A DNA stretch of 64,000 bases from contig JAXGMV010000001.1 in assembly GCA_040768445.1 (NCBI GenBank), positions 2,108,001 through 2,172,000 of the forward strand, read 5' to 3'. Position numbers and translations under genes: made by a program. Source of the stretch: JAXGMV01 sp040768445 (lineage in GTDB: Bacteria; Chloroflexota; Anaerolineae; Anaerolineales; Anaerolineaceae). The notes under the pieces were generated by a model. The model was not told the origin of the DNA, made no database searches, and was given only the letters and a program-made list of their open reading frames with translations. The number at the start of each line of letters is the position of its first letter. Within the stretch, counting starts at the first letter, position 1. Below, in pieces: positions 1-7,559 of the stretch.

Positions 1-2
1 TG

Positions 3-686
<684 letters not shown>

Positions 687-858
687 CAAACTTTCCATTA
701 TTTTACAACGAAGATCTGTGAAATGGGTTATTAAGTAAAGAGAAAATCATTAAGAAAGGAGGGCACACATTAGATAAAACTGTTTTTCAAAGGCTGAACT
801 TTAAGCCACAGCAAGAAAACGTTTTTCATCATCTATATTTATAAAAGGAGATTGACCT

Positions 859-1554
859 ATGAGTACAGCACAACCTGTAGCTCGCAAGAAGAAATCAAGC
901 CGGATTCCATTGACCTATGTAGTAGCTTTGGTTCCGGTTGCAGCAGCCCTCAATATTGTTGGTGGATTAATCAACACTGCCCTTAAGCTGCCCATTTTCC
1001 TGGATATGATCGGAACGGCCGTAGTGGCAATCGTTCTTGGCCCATGGTGGGGTGCTCTTGTTGGTGTGATCACTAATGTTGTTAGCTCTTTTATCAGCGG
1101 CCCAATTGGTTTACCATTTGCAGCCTGCAACGTCATTGGGGCTCTTGTCTGGGGTTACGGCGTTCGCTGGGGATGGGGCAAGAAATACTGGAGCTATTTC
1201 CTATTGAATATGCTGGTTGCGTTCTTTGTCTCTCTGGTAGCCGTGCCCATTTACGTTTTTATCTTTGGCGGTGCAACCGGCCATTTTGCCGATTTGATGA
1301 CAGCGACCTTTGTAGCTATGGGCCAGAATCTGATAACATCAGTATTCTCATCAAATATTCTTGTGTCTTTGGCTGACAAAATCATTTCTGGTTTTGTTGC
1401 CCTGGCAATCATCGAAGCACTTCCCGAGAACCTCACTGCCGGACTGCAGCTACCTGAAGCAGGTGGTATGAAGAAAGTCCTGTGGATTGCTGTCGGTATC
1501 ATAGTGGGTGTTGCGGTTATATTATTATCTATTGCCTTAACTCGCGGTGGATAG
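859..1554 (+). CDS. ECF transporter S component (substrate-binding membrane subunit)
   Basis: This 231-residue integral membrane protein has about six hydrophobic segments after a basic N-terminus (RKKKSSR). It resembles ECF S components of the riboflavin/CD3073-like group: a GPWWGALVGVITN loop, then GPIGLPFAACNVIGAL, then a long final helix. S components bind a small metabolite and hand it to an EcfA-EcfA'-EcfT module, and the genes for that module follow (1901-4539). Two uridine-phosphorylase genes end the same run, so a nucleoside is the most likely cargo; this is inference from context. The ATG at 859 has AAAGGAG about 9 nt upstream. A hairpin at 1836-1869 lies between this S-component unit and the ATPase genes, which could let the S component be made in excess. 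Confidence 0.8.
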   Translation: MSTAQPVARKKKSSRIPLTYVVALVPVAAALNIVGGLINTALKLPIFLDMIGTAVVAIVLGPWWGALVGVITNVVSSFISGPIGLPFAACNVIGALVWGYGVRWGWGKKYWSYFLLNMLVAFFVSLVAVPIYVFIFGGATGHFADLMTATFVAMGQNLITSVFSSNILVSLADKIISGFVALAIIEALPENLTAGLQLPEAGGMKKVLWIAVGIIVGVAVILLSIALTRGG

Positions 1555-1572
1555 GAGATAGAGAGGACAATT

Positions 1573-1806
1573 ATGGATAAAAAACAGGTGACAGTTGGCG
1601 CTAAAGAAGGCCTTGGCATGGGTATTGTTGCCCTGGCAATATTAATTATTTTATTGCCATCTTTTTCACAGCAAATTGCCGATCTTGATTTTATCGCCAG
1701 TGAAGCGTTTGGTATTCTATCAGGCGCCGCTATGGTGACCGGCGTTTTTGTGCTTATCGCAGGTTTGGTCGTCACATTCGTTAAGTTTACCGATGACGAG
1801 GAATAA
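1573..1806 (+). CDS. Small two-helix membrane protein within the ECF operon
   Basis: A 77-residue protein that I do not recognise. It has a short polar N-terminus (MDKKQVTVGAKEG), a first hydrophobic helix (about residues 16-31, GIVALAILIILLP), a short loop, a second helix (about residues 45-70, ending VVTFVKF) and an acidic tail TDDEE. It starts 18 nt after the S-component stop, behind GAGAGGA, so it is very probably co-translated with it. Its position between the S component and the ATPases suggests an accessory subunit or stabiliser of the transporter, but no motif shows this. The ORF is real by its ribosome-binding site, membrane-protein composition and operon packing. Confidence 0.65.
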   Translation: MDKKQVTVGAKEGLGMGIVALAILIILLPSFSQQIADLDFIASEAFGILSGAAMVTGVFVLIAGLVVTFVKFTDDEE

Positions 1807-1835
1807 TCCTCCGGTCATTGGTACCCTGTAATAAA

Positions 1836-1869
1836 ATGGCGAGGGTGCTGATTTTGGTGCTCTCGCCAT
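1836..1869 (+). terminator. Intra-operon hairpin, partial terminator
   Basis: The 14-nt arms at 1836-1849 and 1856-1869 pair throughout, counting G-U pairs, around a 6-nt loop GATTTT. The outer eight pairs (ATGGCGAG with CTCGCCAT) are perfect. Only a weak T-rich stretch (ATTTCT) follows. It sits between the S-component unit and the first ATPase, where a leaky terminator or RNA-stabilising stem would set unequal expression. Confidence 0.55.
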
Positions 1870-1900
1870 ATTTCTAATCAATAGTCAGGAGTACATCCAT

Positions 1901-2764
1901 ATGAAAGGTGATAAGCCGATTATCGAAATCTCGAACCTCGCGGTAACTTATGCTGCCACAGACAAACCAGCCTTAAAAAACATCAACCTGACCATCTATG
2001 AAGGTGAGTATGTTGCTTTACTGGGTCTCAATGGTTCTGGGAAAACCACGCTTGAATTATGCATCAATGGCGTGATTCCGAATATGATCATGGCTGAGAA
2101 AGAAGGCAGCGTAAAAATTAAGGGCATGGACACGGACGAATACCCAACCAGGGAGCTCGCAAAACTTGTTGGCATGGTGTTTGACAACCCTGAGTTTCAG
2201 ATCAGCCAAATGTCACTTGCTGGTGAAATAGCGCTTGGTTTGGAGAATCTTGGTATTCCTCCAGAAGAAATGCATGTCAGAATTAAAGAAGTGCTGGATA
2301 TTGTAGGTTTGCCTGGCTTGGAAGAAAGATCGCCATTTGAATTGTCCGGTGGGCAGCAGCAGCGCCTGTCCATTGCCTCAGCGCTTGCCATGCATCCTGA
2401 GATCCTGGTGATGGATGAACCGACTTCCAATGTTGATCCAATTGGTAAAGAGGAAGTTTTTTCTGTTGCAGCCGACTTGAACAAAAAACGAAATATGACC
2501 GTCATCCTTGCTGAGCATGAGGTTGAGGTGATGGCGGCCTATGCAGACCGAGTTGTGGTGATGCATGATGGAGAGATAATCCTTAACGGCACCCCGGAAG
2601 AAGTCTTCCAGAATGTTGATAAGCTCACAAGTATCGGATTGAGAGTCCCCCAAGTGACAGCACTGACAGATGCATTGCAGTCCAGAAGAATTATTGAGGA
2701 ATCCAGGCATTTACCAGTTACGCTTGATCAAGCTGAAGCGCTGTTTGTTGAAAAATTGAAGTAA
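1901..2764 (+). CDS. ECF transporter ATPase, subunit with intact signature motif
   Basis: A 287-residue ABC ATPase of the ECF (CbiO-like) type. Walker A is GLNGSGKTT (residues 42-50), the signature LSGGQQQR starts at residue 148, Walker B is ILVMDEPTS with the catalytic Glu, and the switch His lies in ILAEHEVE. The C-terminal extension after about residue 220 is typical of EcfA proteins. One deviation: the Q-loop reads VFDNPE, with Asp95 where a Gln (VFQNP) is usual. It pairs with the next gene's product to form the heterodimer that powers the EcfT/S complex. The ATG at 1901 follows AGGAG at a normal distance. The downstream gene starts 23 nt after the stop. Confidence 0.88.
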   Translation: MKGDKPIIEISNLAVTYAATDKPALKNINLTIYEGEYVALLGLNGSGKTTLELCINGVIPNMIMAEKEGSVKIKGMDTDEYPTRELAKLVGMVFDNPEFQISQMSLAGEIALGLENLGIPPEEMHVRIKEVLDIVGLPGLEERSPFELSGGQQQRLSIASALAMHPEILVMDEPTSNVDPIGKEEVFSVAADLNKKRNMTVILAEHEVEVMAAYADRVVVMHDGEIILNGTPEEVFQNVDKLTSIGLRVPQVTALTDALQSRRIIEESRHLPVTLDQAEALFVEKLK

Positions 2765-2787
2765 ACCATTATTACGAGAGGTATTTT

Positions 2788-3615
2788 ATGACAGAGCCCA
2801 TCATTGTTTGTGAGAATCTAGGGCATATCTACCCTGGTGGTGTTGTTGCTATCAAAGATATCAACTTAACCATCAACCAGGGCGAGCTAATCGGTGTGAT
2901 TGGTCAAAATGGATCGGGAAAAACCACCCTGGTCAAACATTTCAACGGTCTATTAAAACCTACATCTGGCACTGTTTTCATCAATGGTGTTGATACCAAA
3001 CCAGTACGTGTGCAAAAGATAGCAGCAACCGTTGGTTATGTATTTCAAAACCCAAACCACCAATTATTTGCCCGGACTGTTGAAGCGGAGTTGGAATTTG
3101 GACCGCGCAACCTGGGTGTACCAGAAGATGAAATAGTTGAAAGAAAAGAAAAAGCACTTGAATTCTTTGATCTTGGTAAGTTTAGAAAAAACCATCCTTA
3201 CAGGATCGGATTTCCTCTTCGAAAATTAGTTGGAATGGCTTCGATATATACCATGCGCCCAGCTGTGTTTGTTCTTGATGAACCCACAACTGGCCAGGAT
3301 AACATAACCACACAAATCGTGTACAAGTTAATCAAAAAATTGCGTGATGAAGGGTCAACAGTAATATGTGTGGCTCATGACATGATCCTTCTGGCTGAAG
3401 TTGTCGAAAGGCTGATTGTGATGCGCGATTCAGTCATTATTGCAGACACTGTTCCACAAGATGTTTTTTCTAATCGAGAGTTAATGTCAAGCACGCACCT
3501 GATGCCGCCACAGATCACTGACCTGTCATTGAGGTTGAAGGACAGGAATCTTGTAGACAAAGTTGCTCTCAGCGTGCCGGAAATGGTTGAAGTTTTAGGA
3601 ACCAAGTTGAAATAG
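2788..3615 (+). CDS. ECF transporter ATPase, subunit with degenerate signature motif
   Basis: A 275-residue ABC ATPase and partner of the preceding subunit. Walker A GQNGSGKTT (residues 39-47), Q-loop VFQNPNHQLF, Walker B VFVLDEPTTGQD and switch His VAHDM are intact. Where LSGGQ/LSKGD-R-Q should stand, residues 140-152 read IGFPLRKLVGMAS, so the ABC signature is essentially lost while the flanking helix is kept. In a head-to-tail dimer this signature completes the site holding ATP on the partner's Walker A, the partner whose Q-loop Gln is also replaced. One composite site therefore looks canonical and the other degenerate. Translation starts at ATG 2788 behind AGAGG. Confidence 0.88.
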   Translation: MTEPIIVCENLGHIYPGGVVAIKDINLTINQGELIGVIGQNGSGKTTLVKHFNGLLKPTSGTVFINGVDTKPVRVQKIAATVGYVFQNPNHQLFARTVEAELEFGPRNLGVPEDEIVERKEKALEFFDLGKFRKNHPYRIGFPLRKLVGMASIYTMRPAVFVLDEPTTGQDNITTQIVYKLIKKLRDEGSTVICVAHDMILLAEVVERLIVMRDSVIIADTVPQDVFSNRELMSSTHLMPPQITDLSLRLKDRNLVDKVALSVPEMVEVLGTKLK

Positions 3616-3648
3616 TCATTATCGATCTGTTAATTAAGGAGTATTCAT

Positions 3649-4539
3649 ATGCGTGGAGTTGCTATACCTATTACAATGGTTCCGGGAAATTCCTTCTTAC
3701 ATAAACTGGCCCCATTACCAAAATTTGCCTGGGCTTTGGGTGCCTTGGTGCTGTCATTCGCCACCCGGAACCCGGCTATTTTAGGGATCATGACGATCCT
3801 TGGATTGTTATTTGTCACCATTGGTGGCATTTGGAAACCGTTTTTGAGGGTGGCACTCATATTATTCCCGATTGCATTGACCCTGATCGTGATGCAAAGT
3901 ATTGCCCCCGCATTTCCAAAGCCCTGGACACCCATCGTCGGTGTTGGCCCGTTTATGATATACCAGGAAGGCATCTACAGCGGCGTCACCATGGTGCTCA
4001 GGATTTATGCCATGACAACTTTTGCACTGGTTGCCATCATGACTACCCATCCGACTGACTTATTTGTTTCTTTACAGAAGATTGGTATGCCATATGTTTT
4101 AAATTTCATCCTCACAATGACCCTACAGCTCATCCCAATCCTCCAAAAGGAATTTGGTGTGGTATTGAGTGCACAAAAATCACGCGGATTGAAGGGAACA
4201 GGCTTTGGTGCTTTGCTCCCAAGCATGGTTCCGGTATTTGTGGGTGCCATTGAACGGGTGCAACAGTTGTCAATTTCTTTGGAATCACGTGCTTTTGGAT
4301 CTTCTGGAGAAAAAACCAGTTTTCGTAATGTGCGCATGACTACAAAAGACTACATGATTTTAGCAATTGGTTTATTAATAACCATTGTTGTTTTAATTTT
4401 CATTCTGACCACTCCTTCACTCGATTGGAGCCGCACGATGGTTTTCGCACCGGCTTTGGCAATTGGTTTGGTCACATTTTCAACCATTGGATTTTTGGCG
4501 TATATTACTGTTGCAATTTCATTGGTATTAAAAGCTTAA
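3649..4539 (+). CDS. ecfT: ECF transporter transmembrane component EcfT
   Basis: A 296-residue membrane protein (residue numbers approximate). It has an N-terminal helical pair (about 25-75), further helices to about residue 165, a cytoplasmic coupling region, and two C-terminal helices (about 243-265 and 270-295). The EcfT hallmark is the helix with SLESRAFG near residue 214, matching the Ala-Arg-Gly-type coupling motif that docks into the ATPase pair. AQKSRGLKG nearer the middle (about residue 178) is the second coupling motif. It links the ATPases to the S component at 859. The start ATG follows AAGGAG. The gene ends 12 nt before the first Udp gene, whose strong site AAAGGAGG lies in the gap. 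Confidence 0.88.
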   Translation: MRGVAIPITMVPGNSFLHKLAPLPKFAWALGALVLSFATRNPAILGIMTILGLLFVTIGGIWKPFLRVALILFPIALTLIVMQSIAPAFPKPWTPIVGVGPFMIYQEGIYSGVTMVLRIYAMTTFALVAIMTTHPTDLFVSLQKIGMPYVLNFILTMTLQLIPILQKEFGVVLSAQKSRGLKGTGFGALLPSMVPVFVGAIERVQQLSISLESRAFGSSGEKTSFRNVRMTTKDYMILAIGLLITIVVLIFILTTPSLDWSRTMVFAPALAIGLVTFSTIGFLAYITVAISLVLKA

Positions 4540-4551
4540 AAGGAGGTTATT

Positions 4552-5319
4552 ATGCCAAAATTTACTGAAAAAATGCATCATATTGACATGGTAAAAGGGG
4601 ATGTGGGCAGGTATGTTTTTCTGCCAGGCGACCCTGGTCGATGTGAATTGATTGCTTCTCATTTTGATAACCCAAAGCAGGTTGCATATAAACGCGAATA
4701 CAACACTTACACCGGTACCTTACTTGGTGAGAAGGTGTCTGTCACTTCCACTGGAATTGGCTGCCCATCAGCTGCAATTGCTGTTGAAGAGCTGATCATG
4801 CTTGGCGCTGACACATTCATCCGTGTTGGCACCTCAGGTGGCATGCAGCCCTATCAAAAACCAGGCGACCTTGCCATCGTGTCAGGGGCAATCCGTGATG
4901 AAGGCACCACAAAACATTACATGCCAATTGAATTCCCGGCAGTAGCTCACCTGGATGTTGTGCTGGCATTAAAACAGGCCGCAGATAAGCTTGGTAACCG
5001 CTACCAGATAGGCATTTCACAATCAAAAGATTCCTTCTACGGCCAGCACATGCCGGAGAGAATGCCGATTGCCAACCAGCTGTTGGAACGGTGGAAAGCA
5101 TGGAAGATGGGCGGTGCCATTTGCTCTGAAATGGAGGCGGCCGTTTTATTTATCCTCAGCAGTATTCACCGGGTGCGCGCTGGCGGGGTCATGCTTGTGG
5201 CGGCGAACCAGGAAAGTGATGAACCCAATCTTGGTTCAGTAGAAGATTTGACTGACTTGATCAAGACCTCGATTGAAGCTGTCAAGATACTGATTGAACA
5301 AGACAAACAAGTGAAGTAA
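4552..5319 (+). CDS. udp: Uridine phosphorylase (paralogue 1)
   Basis: A 255-residue nucleoside phosphorylase of the Udp/NP-I family. It cleaves a pyrimidine nucleoside with phosphate to the base and (deoxy)ribose 1-phosphate in the cytoplasm. Family marks are LPGDPGRC (phosphate-binding loop), TSTGIGCPSAAIAVEEL, IRVGTSGGMQP and CSEMEAA (ribose binding). The base-recognition segment SFYGQHMPERM keeps the Gln (Q165) and Arg expected for uracil recognition. It directly follows the ECF genes, with a near-consensus ribosome-binding site, and its stop is two bases before the start of a second copy. The pairing suggests that imported nucleosides are phosphorolysed at once. Confidence 0.88.
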   Translation: MPKFTEKMHHIDMVKGDVGRYVFLPGDPGRCELIASHFDNPKQVAYKREYNTYTGTLLGEKVSVTSTGIGCPSAAIAVEELIMLGADTFIRVGTSGGMQPYQKPGDLAIVSGAIRDEGTTKHYMPIEFPAVAHLDVVLALKQAADKLGNRYQIGISQSKDSFYGQHMPERMPIANQLLERWKAWKMGGAICSEMEAAVLFILSSIHRVRAGGVMLVAANQESDEPNLGSVEDLTDLIKTSIEAVKILIEQDKQVK

Positions 5320-5321
5320 CC

Positions 5322-6125
5322 ATGAGCGCTATTAAAGATGCACCAGAATTTCAATATCACGTTCATCTGAGACCAGGAGATGTTGGCAGGTACGTATTTC
5401 TGCCCGGAGACCCGGGAAGATGTGAGAAGATCGCCAGTTATTTTGATAACCCTAAGTTTGTCGCCCAAAACCGTGAGTACGTCACGTACACAGGCACATT
5501 ACTTGGTGAAAAGGTATCTGTCACATCGACTGGTATTGGCTGCCCATCGACTGCGATTGCTGTTGAAGAATTGATTGCAGTTGGAGCCGATACCTTTATT
5601 CGCATAGGCACATCAGGTGCCATGCAGCCCAATATCAAAACAGGCGATGTTGCTGTTGTGACAGGTGCTATCCGGGATGAAGGAACGACTCTGCATTATA
5701 TGCCGGAAGGTTTTCCAGCCGTGGCAGATGTGGAAGTTGTCCAGGCGCTGCGGCAGGGCGCCATCAATGCCGGCATCCCATATCACCTTGGCATCTCACA
5801 ATCGAAAGATTCGTTTTACGGCGAAATCGATCCGAAACGCATGCCGATAGCAAGTCACCTGTTAGCCCGCTGGAAAGCATGGGTTGATGGGGGAGCGATC
5901 TGCTCTGAGATGGAAGCTGCAGCAATATTTGTCATCAGCAGTATTCACAGCAAGCGAGCAAGCGGCGTGATGCTTATGGCAGAGATGTTTGAAGGCGAGC
6001 CAGAAACTGAAGAACAGGTTAAAGCCATCGAAGAATCAATGCGCTTGTTTGACATTGATCGGGCAATTCGAGCTGGCGTTGAAGGTTTGAAAGTCCTGAT
6101 TGAAGAAGATAAAAAGAAAGTATAA
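5322..6125 (+). CDS. Uridine phosphorylase-like enzyme (paralogue 2)
   Basis: A 267-residue tandem paralogue of the preceding gene, clearly similar along its length (LPGDPGRC, TSTGIGCPSTAIAVEEL, IRIGTSGAMQP, CSEMEAA). It differs at the base-recognition loop: SFYGEIDPKRM has Glu168 in place of the uracil-contacting Gln. It also carries an insertion near the C-terminus (EMFEGEPETEEQVKAIEES). The change could shift specificity to another base, so I leave the exact substrate open. The start ATG lies 2 nt after the previous stop with no strong ribosome-binding site, pointing to translational coupling. A hairpin at 6150-6182 follows. Confidence 0.82.
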   Translation: MSAIKDAPEFQYHVHLRPGDVGRYVFLPGDPGRCEKIASYFDNPKFVAQNREYVTYTGTLLGEKVSVTSTGIGCPSTAIAVEELIAVGADTFIRIGTSGAMQPNIKTGDVAVVTGAIRDEGTTLHYMPEGFPAVADVEVVQALRQGAINAGIPYHLGISQSKDSFYGEIDPKRMPIASHLLARWKAWVDGGAICSEMEAAAIFVISSIHSKRASGVMLMAEMFEGEPETEEQVKAIEESMRLFDIDRAIRAGVEGLKVLIEEDKKKV

Positions 6126-6149
6126 TTACCCTCTGTGAAAATCCTGAAT

Positions 6150-6182
6150 AAGATTGGGCATAATTTTTTTATGCCCAATCTT
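6150..6182 (+). terminator. Hairpin after the ECF-udp operon
   Basis: A perfect 12-bp stem (6150-6161 with 6171-6182, core GATTGGGCAT) encloses a loop with seven consecutive T. No T-run follows the stem on the + strand (CTTGTG comes next), so termination may be partial. It separates the nucleoside genes from the MFS gene. Confidence 0.5.
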
Positions 6183-6204
6183 CTTGTGAAGTGAGACTGT
6201 TTAT

Positions 6205-7521
6205 ATGGCAAGCAATGATATCGAATATTTAACCAGGACATACCCTGAGTATGTTGAAAAGGTCAAAAAGCATTACCTGTTCAACTTCTTTGTTATTTCG
6301 CTGGATTCTGCATTTTTTACTTTTTCAATGGCTATGTTGTCGCAGGATACCATTTTGCCGTATTTCATGTCCAAACTCACCAGCAGTGCATTGTTGATCG
6401 GCCTGATACCTGCCCTATTTTTCCTGGGACAGTATTTTCCACAACTTATAGGTGCCTACCTGGTAAGCGGTAAAAACCGCAAGAAATACTTCATTCTGTG
6501 GGCTGCCATCGCTGAGAGAGTTGGTATTTTATTGATAGCGCTCACCGCGCAGTTTATGGGCTTGCTGACAAACCAGGTGACAATTTTATTGTTCTTTATC
6601 TCTTATGCTTTGTTTACATCAACACTTGGTTTGATGATGCCTGCGTATTCAGACTTTATCAGTAAAGCGATCATGAAGAATCGCGGACTTTTCTACGGTG
6701 TCATGGTCGGGCTGGGTGGTGGAATCGGTTTTATTGCTTCGTCAATTGCCAGCCGGCTGATTGACAGGCTCGGTTTTCCACTCAACTTTCAAACGATATT
6801 CTGGTTGGGGTTTGGCTTCTCGTTTATCTCACCATTCCTGATTGCCATGTTCAAAGAGGTTGATTTGCCGGTTGTTGAAGCTAAAGAGAAATTTTCAACC
6901 TTTGTCAGAACTATCCCGATCAAAATTGCATCCCATCCTTTGTATAAACGCTTCCTGGTGATTCGAGGACTGGTGGGATTGGGCATGATGGGCAACTCGT
7001 TCTTCAGCATCTATGCAATTACCCAGTATGACTTGCGCTCCGGCACCATTGGCATCTTCACCATGTTCATTCTGATCTCCCAAAGTCTGATGGGGTTTGT
7101 CTGGGGGTGGTTGGGAGATCACTTTGGGTATAAAAAAGTGCTCCAGGGAATGATGCTCTTCCTTATCGTTGAGGGAACCCTGGCGCTAATCAATCCAGGT
7201 TTATGGGCTTTCTACTTGATTGCAGCGTTGGTCGGAGGTGTCTATGCCGGCGCTACAGTTTGCGATCCAAACATCATTTTTGAAATGGCTCCACCTTCTG
7301 AAACAAGCCGTTATGTTGGGATTACCAACACGCTGCTTGGTCCGATTTTTTCACTTGCGCCGATCATTGGCGGGTTACTGGTTGATCAGTTTACCCACAC
7401 AGCCCTATTTGCTACTATAGCTGCTCTGGAAATTGTTACCTTTATTCTTGCTGTCTTCTGGTTCCCTGAACCACGTGGACATGACGTACACAAGCCGTTC
7501 TACCAACAAGTACAAAAGTAA
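6205..7521 (+). CDS. MFS transporter
   Basis: A 438-residue protein of the major facilitator superfamily with about twelve hydrophobic segments in two halves. A cytoplasmic loop near residues 220-245 (KEVDLPVVEAKEKFS) separates them. The motif-A-like loop GWLGDHFGYKKV follows helix 8, as is usual in MFS proteins. Substrate unknown. It lies 79 nt after the second Udp gene with a hairpin between, so it may be only partly co-transcribed with the nucleoside genes. The ATG at 6205 has a weak GAAGTGAG upstream. It ends at a strong bidirectional terminator shared with the convergent gene. Confidence 0.75.
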   Translation: MASNDIEYLTRTYPEYVEKVKKHYLFNFFVISLDSAFFTFSMAMLSQDTILPYFMSKLTSSALLIGLIPALFFLGQYFPQLIGAYLVSGKNRKKYFILWAAIAERVGILLIALTAQFMGLLTNQVTILLFFISYALFTSTLGLMMPAYSDFISKAIMKNRGLFYGVMVGLGGGIGFIASSIASRLIDRLGFPLNFQTIFWLGFGFSFISPFLIAMFKEVDLPVVEAKEKFSTFVRTIPIKIASHPLYKRFLVIRGLVGLGMMGNSFFSIYAITQYDLRSGTIGIFTMFILISQSLMGFVWGWLGDHFGYKKVLQGMMLFLIVEGTLALINPGLWAFYLIAALVGGVYAGATVCDPNIIFEMAPPSETSRYVGITNTLLGPIFSLAPIIGGLLVDQFTHTALFATIAALEIVTFILAVFWFPEPRGHDVHKPFYQQVQK

Positions 7522-7531
7522 TTAAAAAATT

Positions 7532-7551
7532 AGCTCCCGGTGACGGGAGCT
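7532..7551. terminator. Bidirectional intrinsic terminator
   Basis: A perfect 8-bp stem AGCTCCCG / CGGGAGCT with loop GTGA. It is followed by TTTC on the + strand and, read on the - strand, by TAATTTTTT. It lies between two convergent genes (MFS permease and URO-D family protein) and can serve both. Confidence 0.8.
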
Positions 7552-7559
7552 TTTCAAAC

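Noticed and set aside
770..844. 24-codon open frame after a strong AAAGGAGGG
   Set aside because: The first codon is TTA, which is not a known start, and ATT one base earlier meets a stop at the third codon. Kept only as an orphan-SD note.
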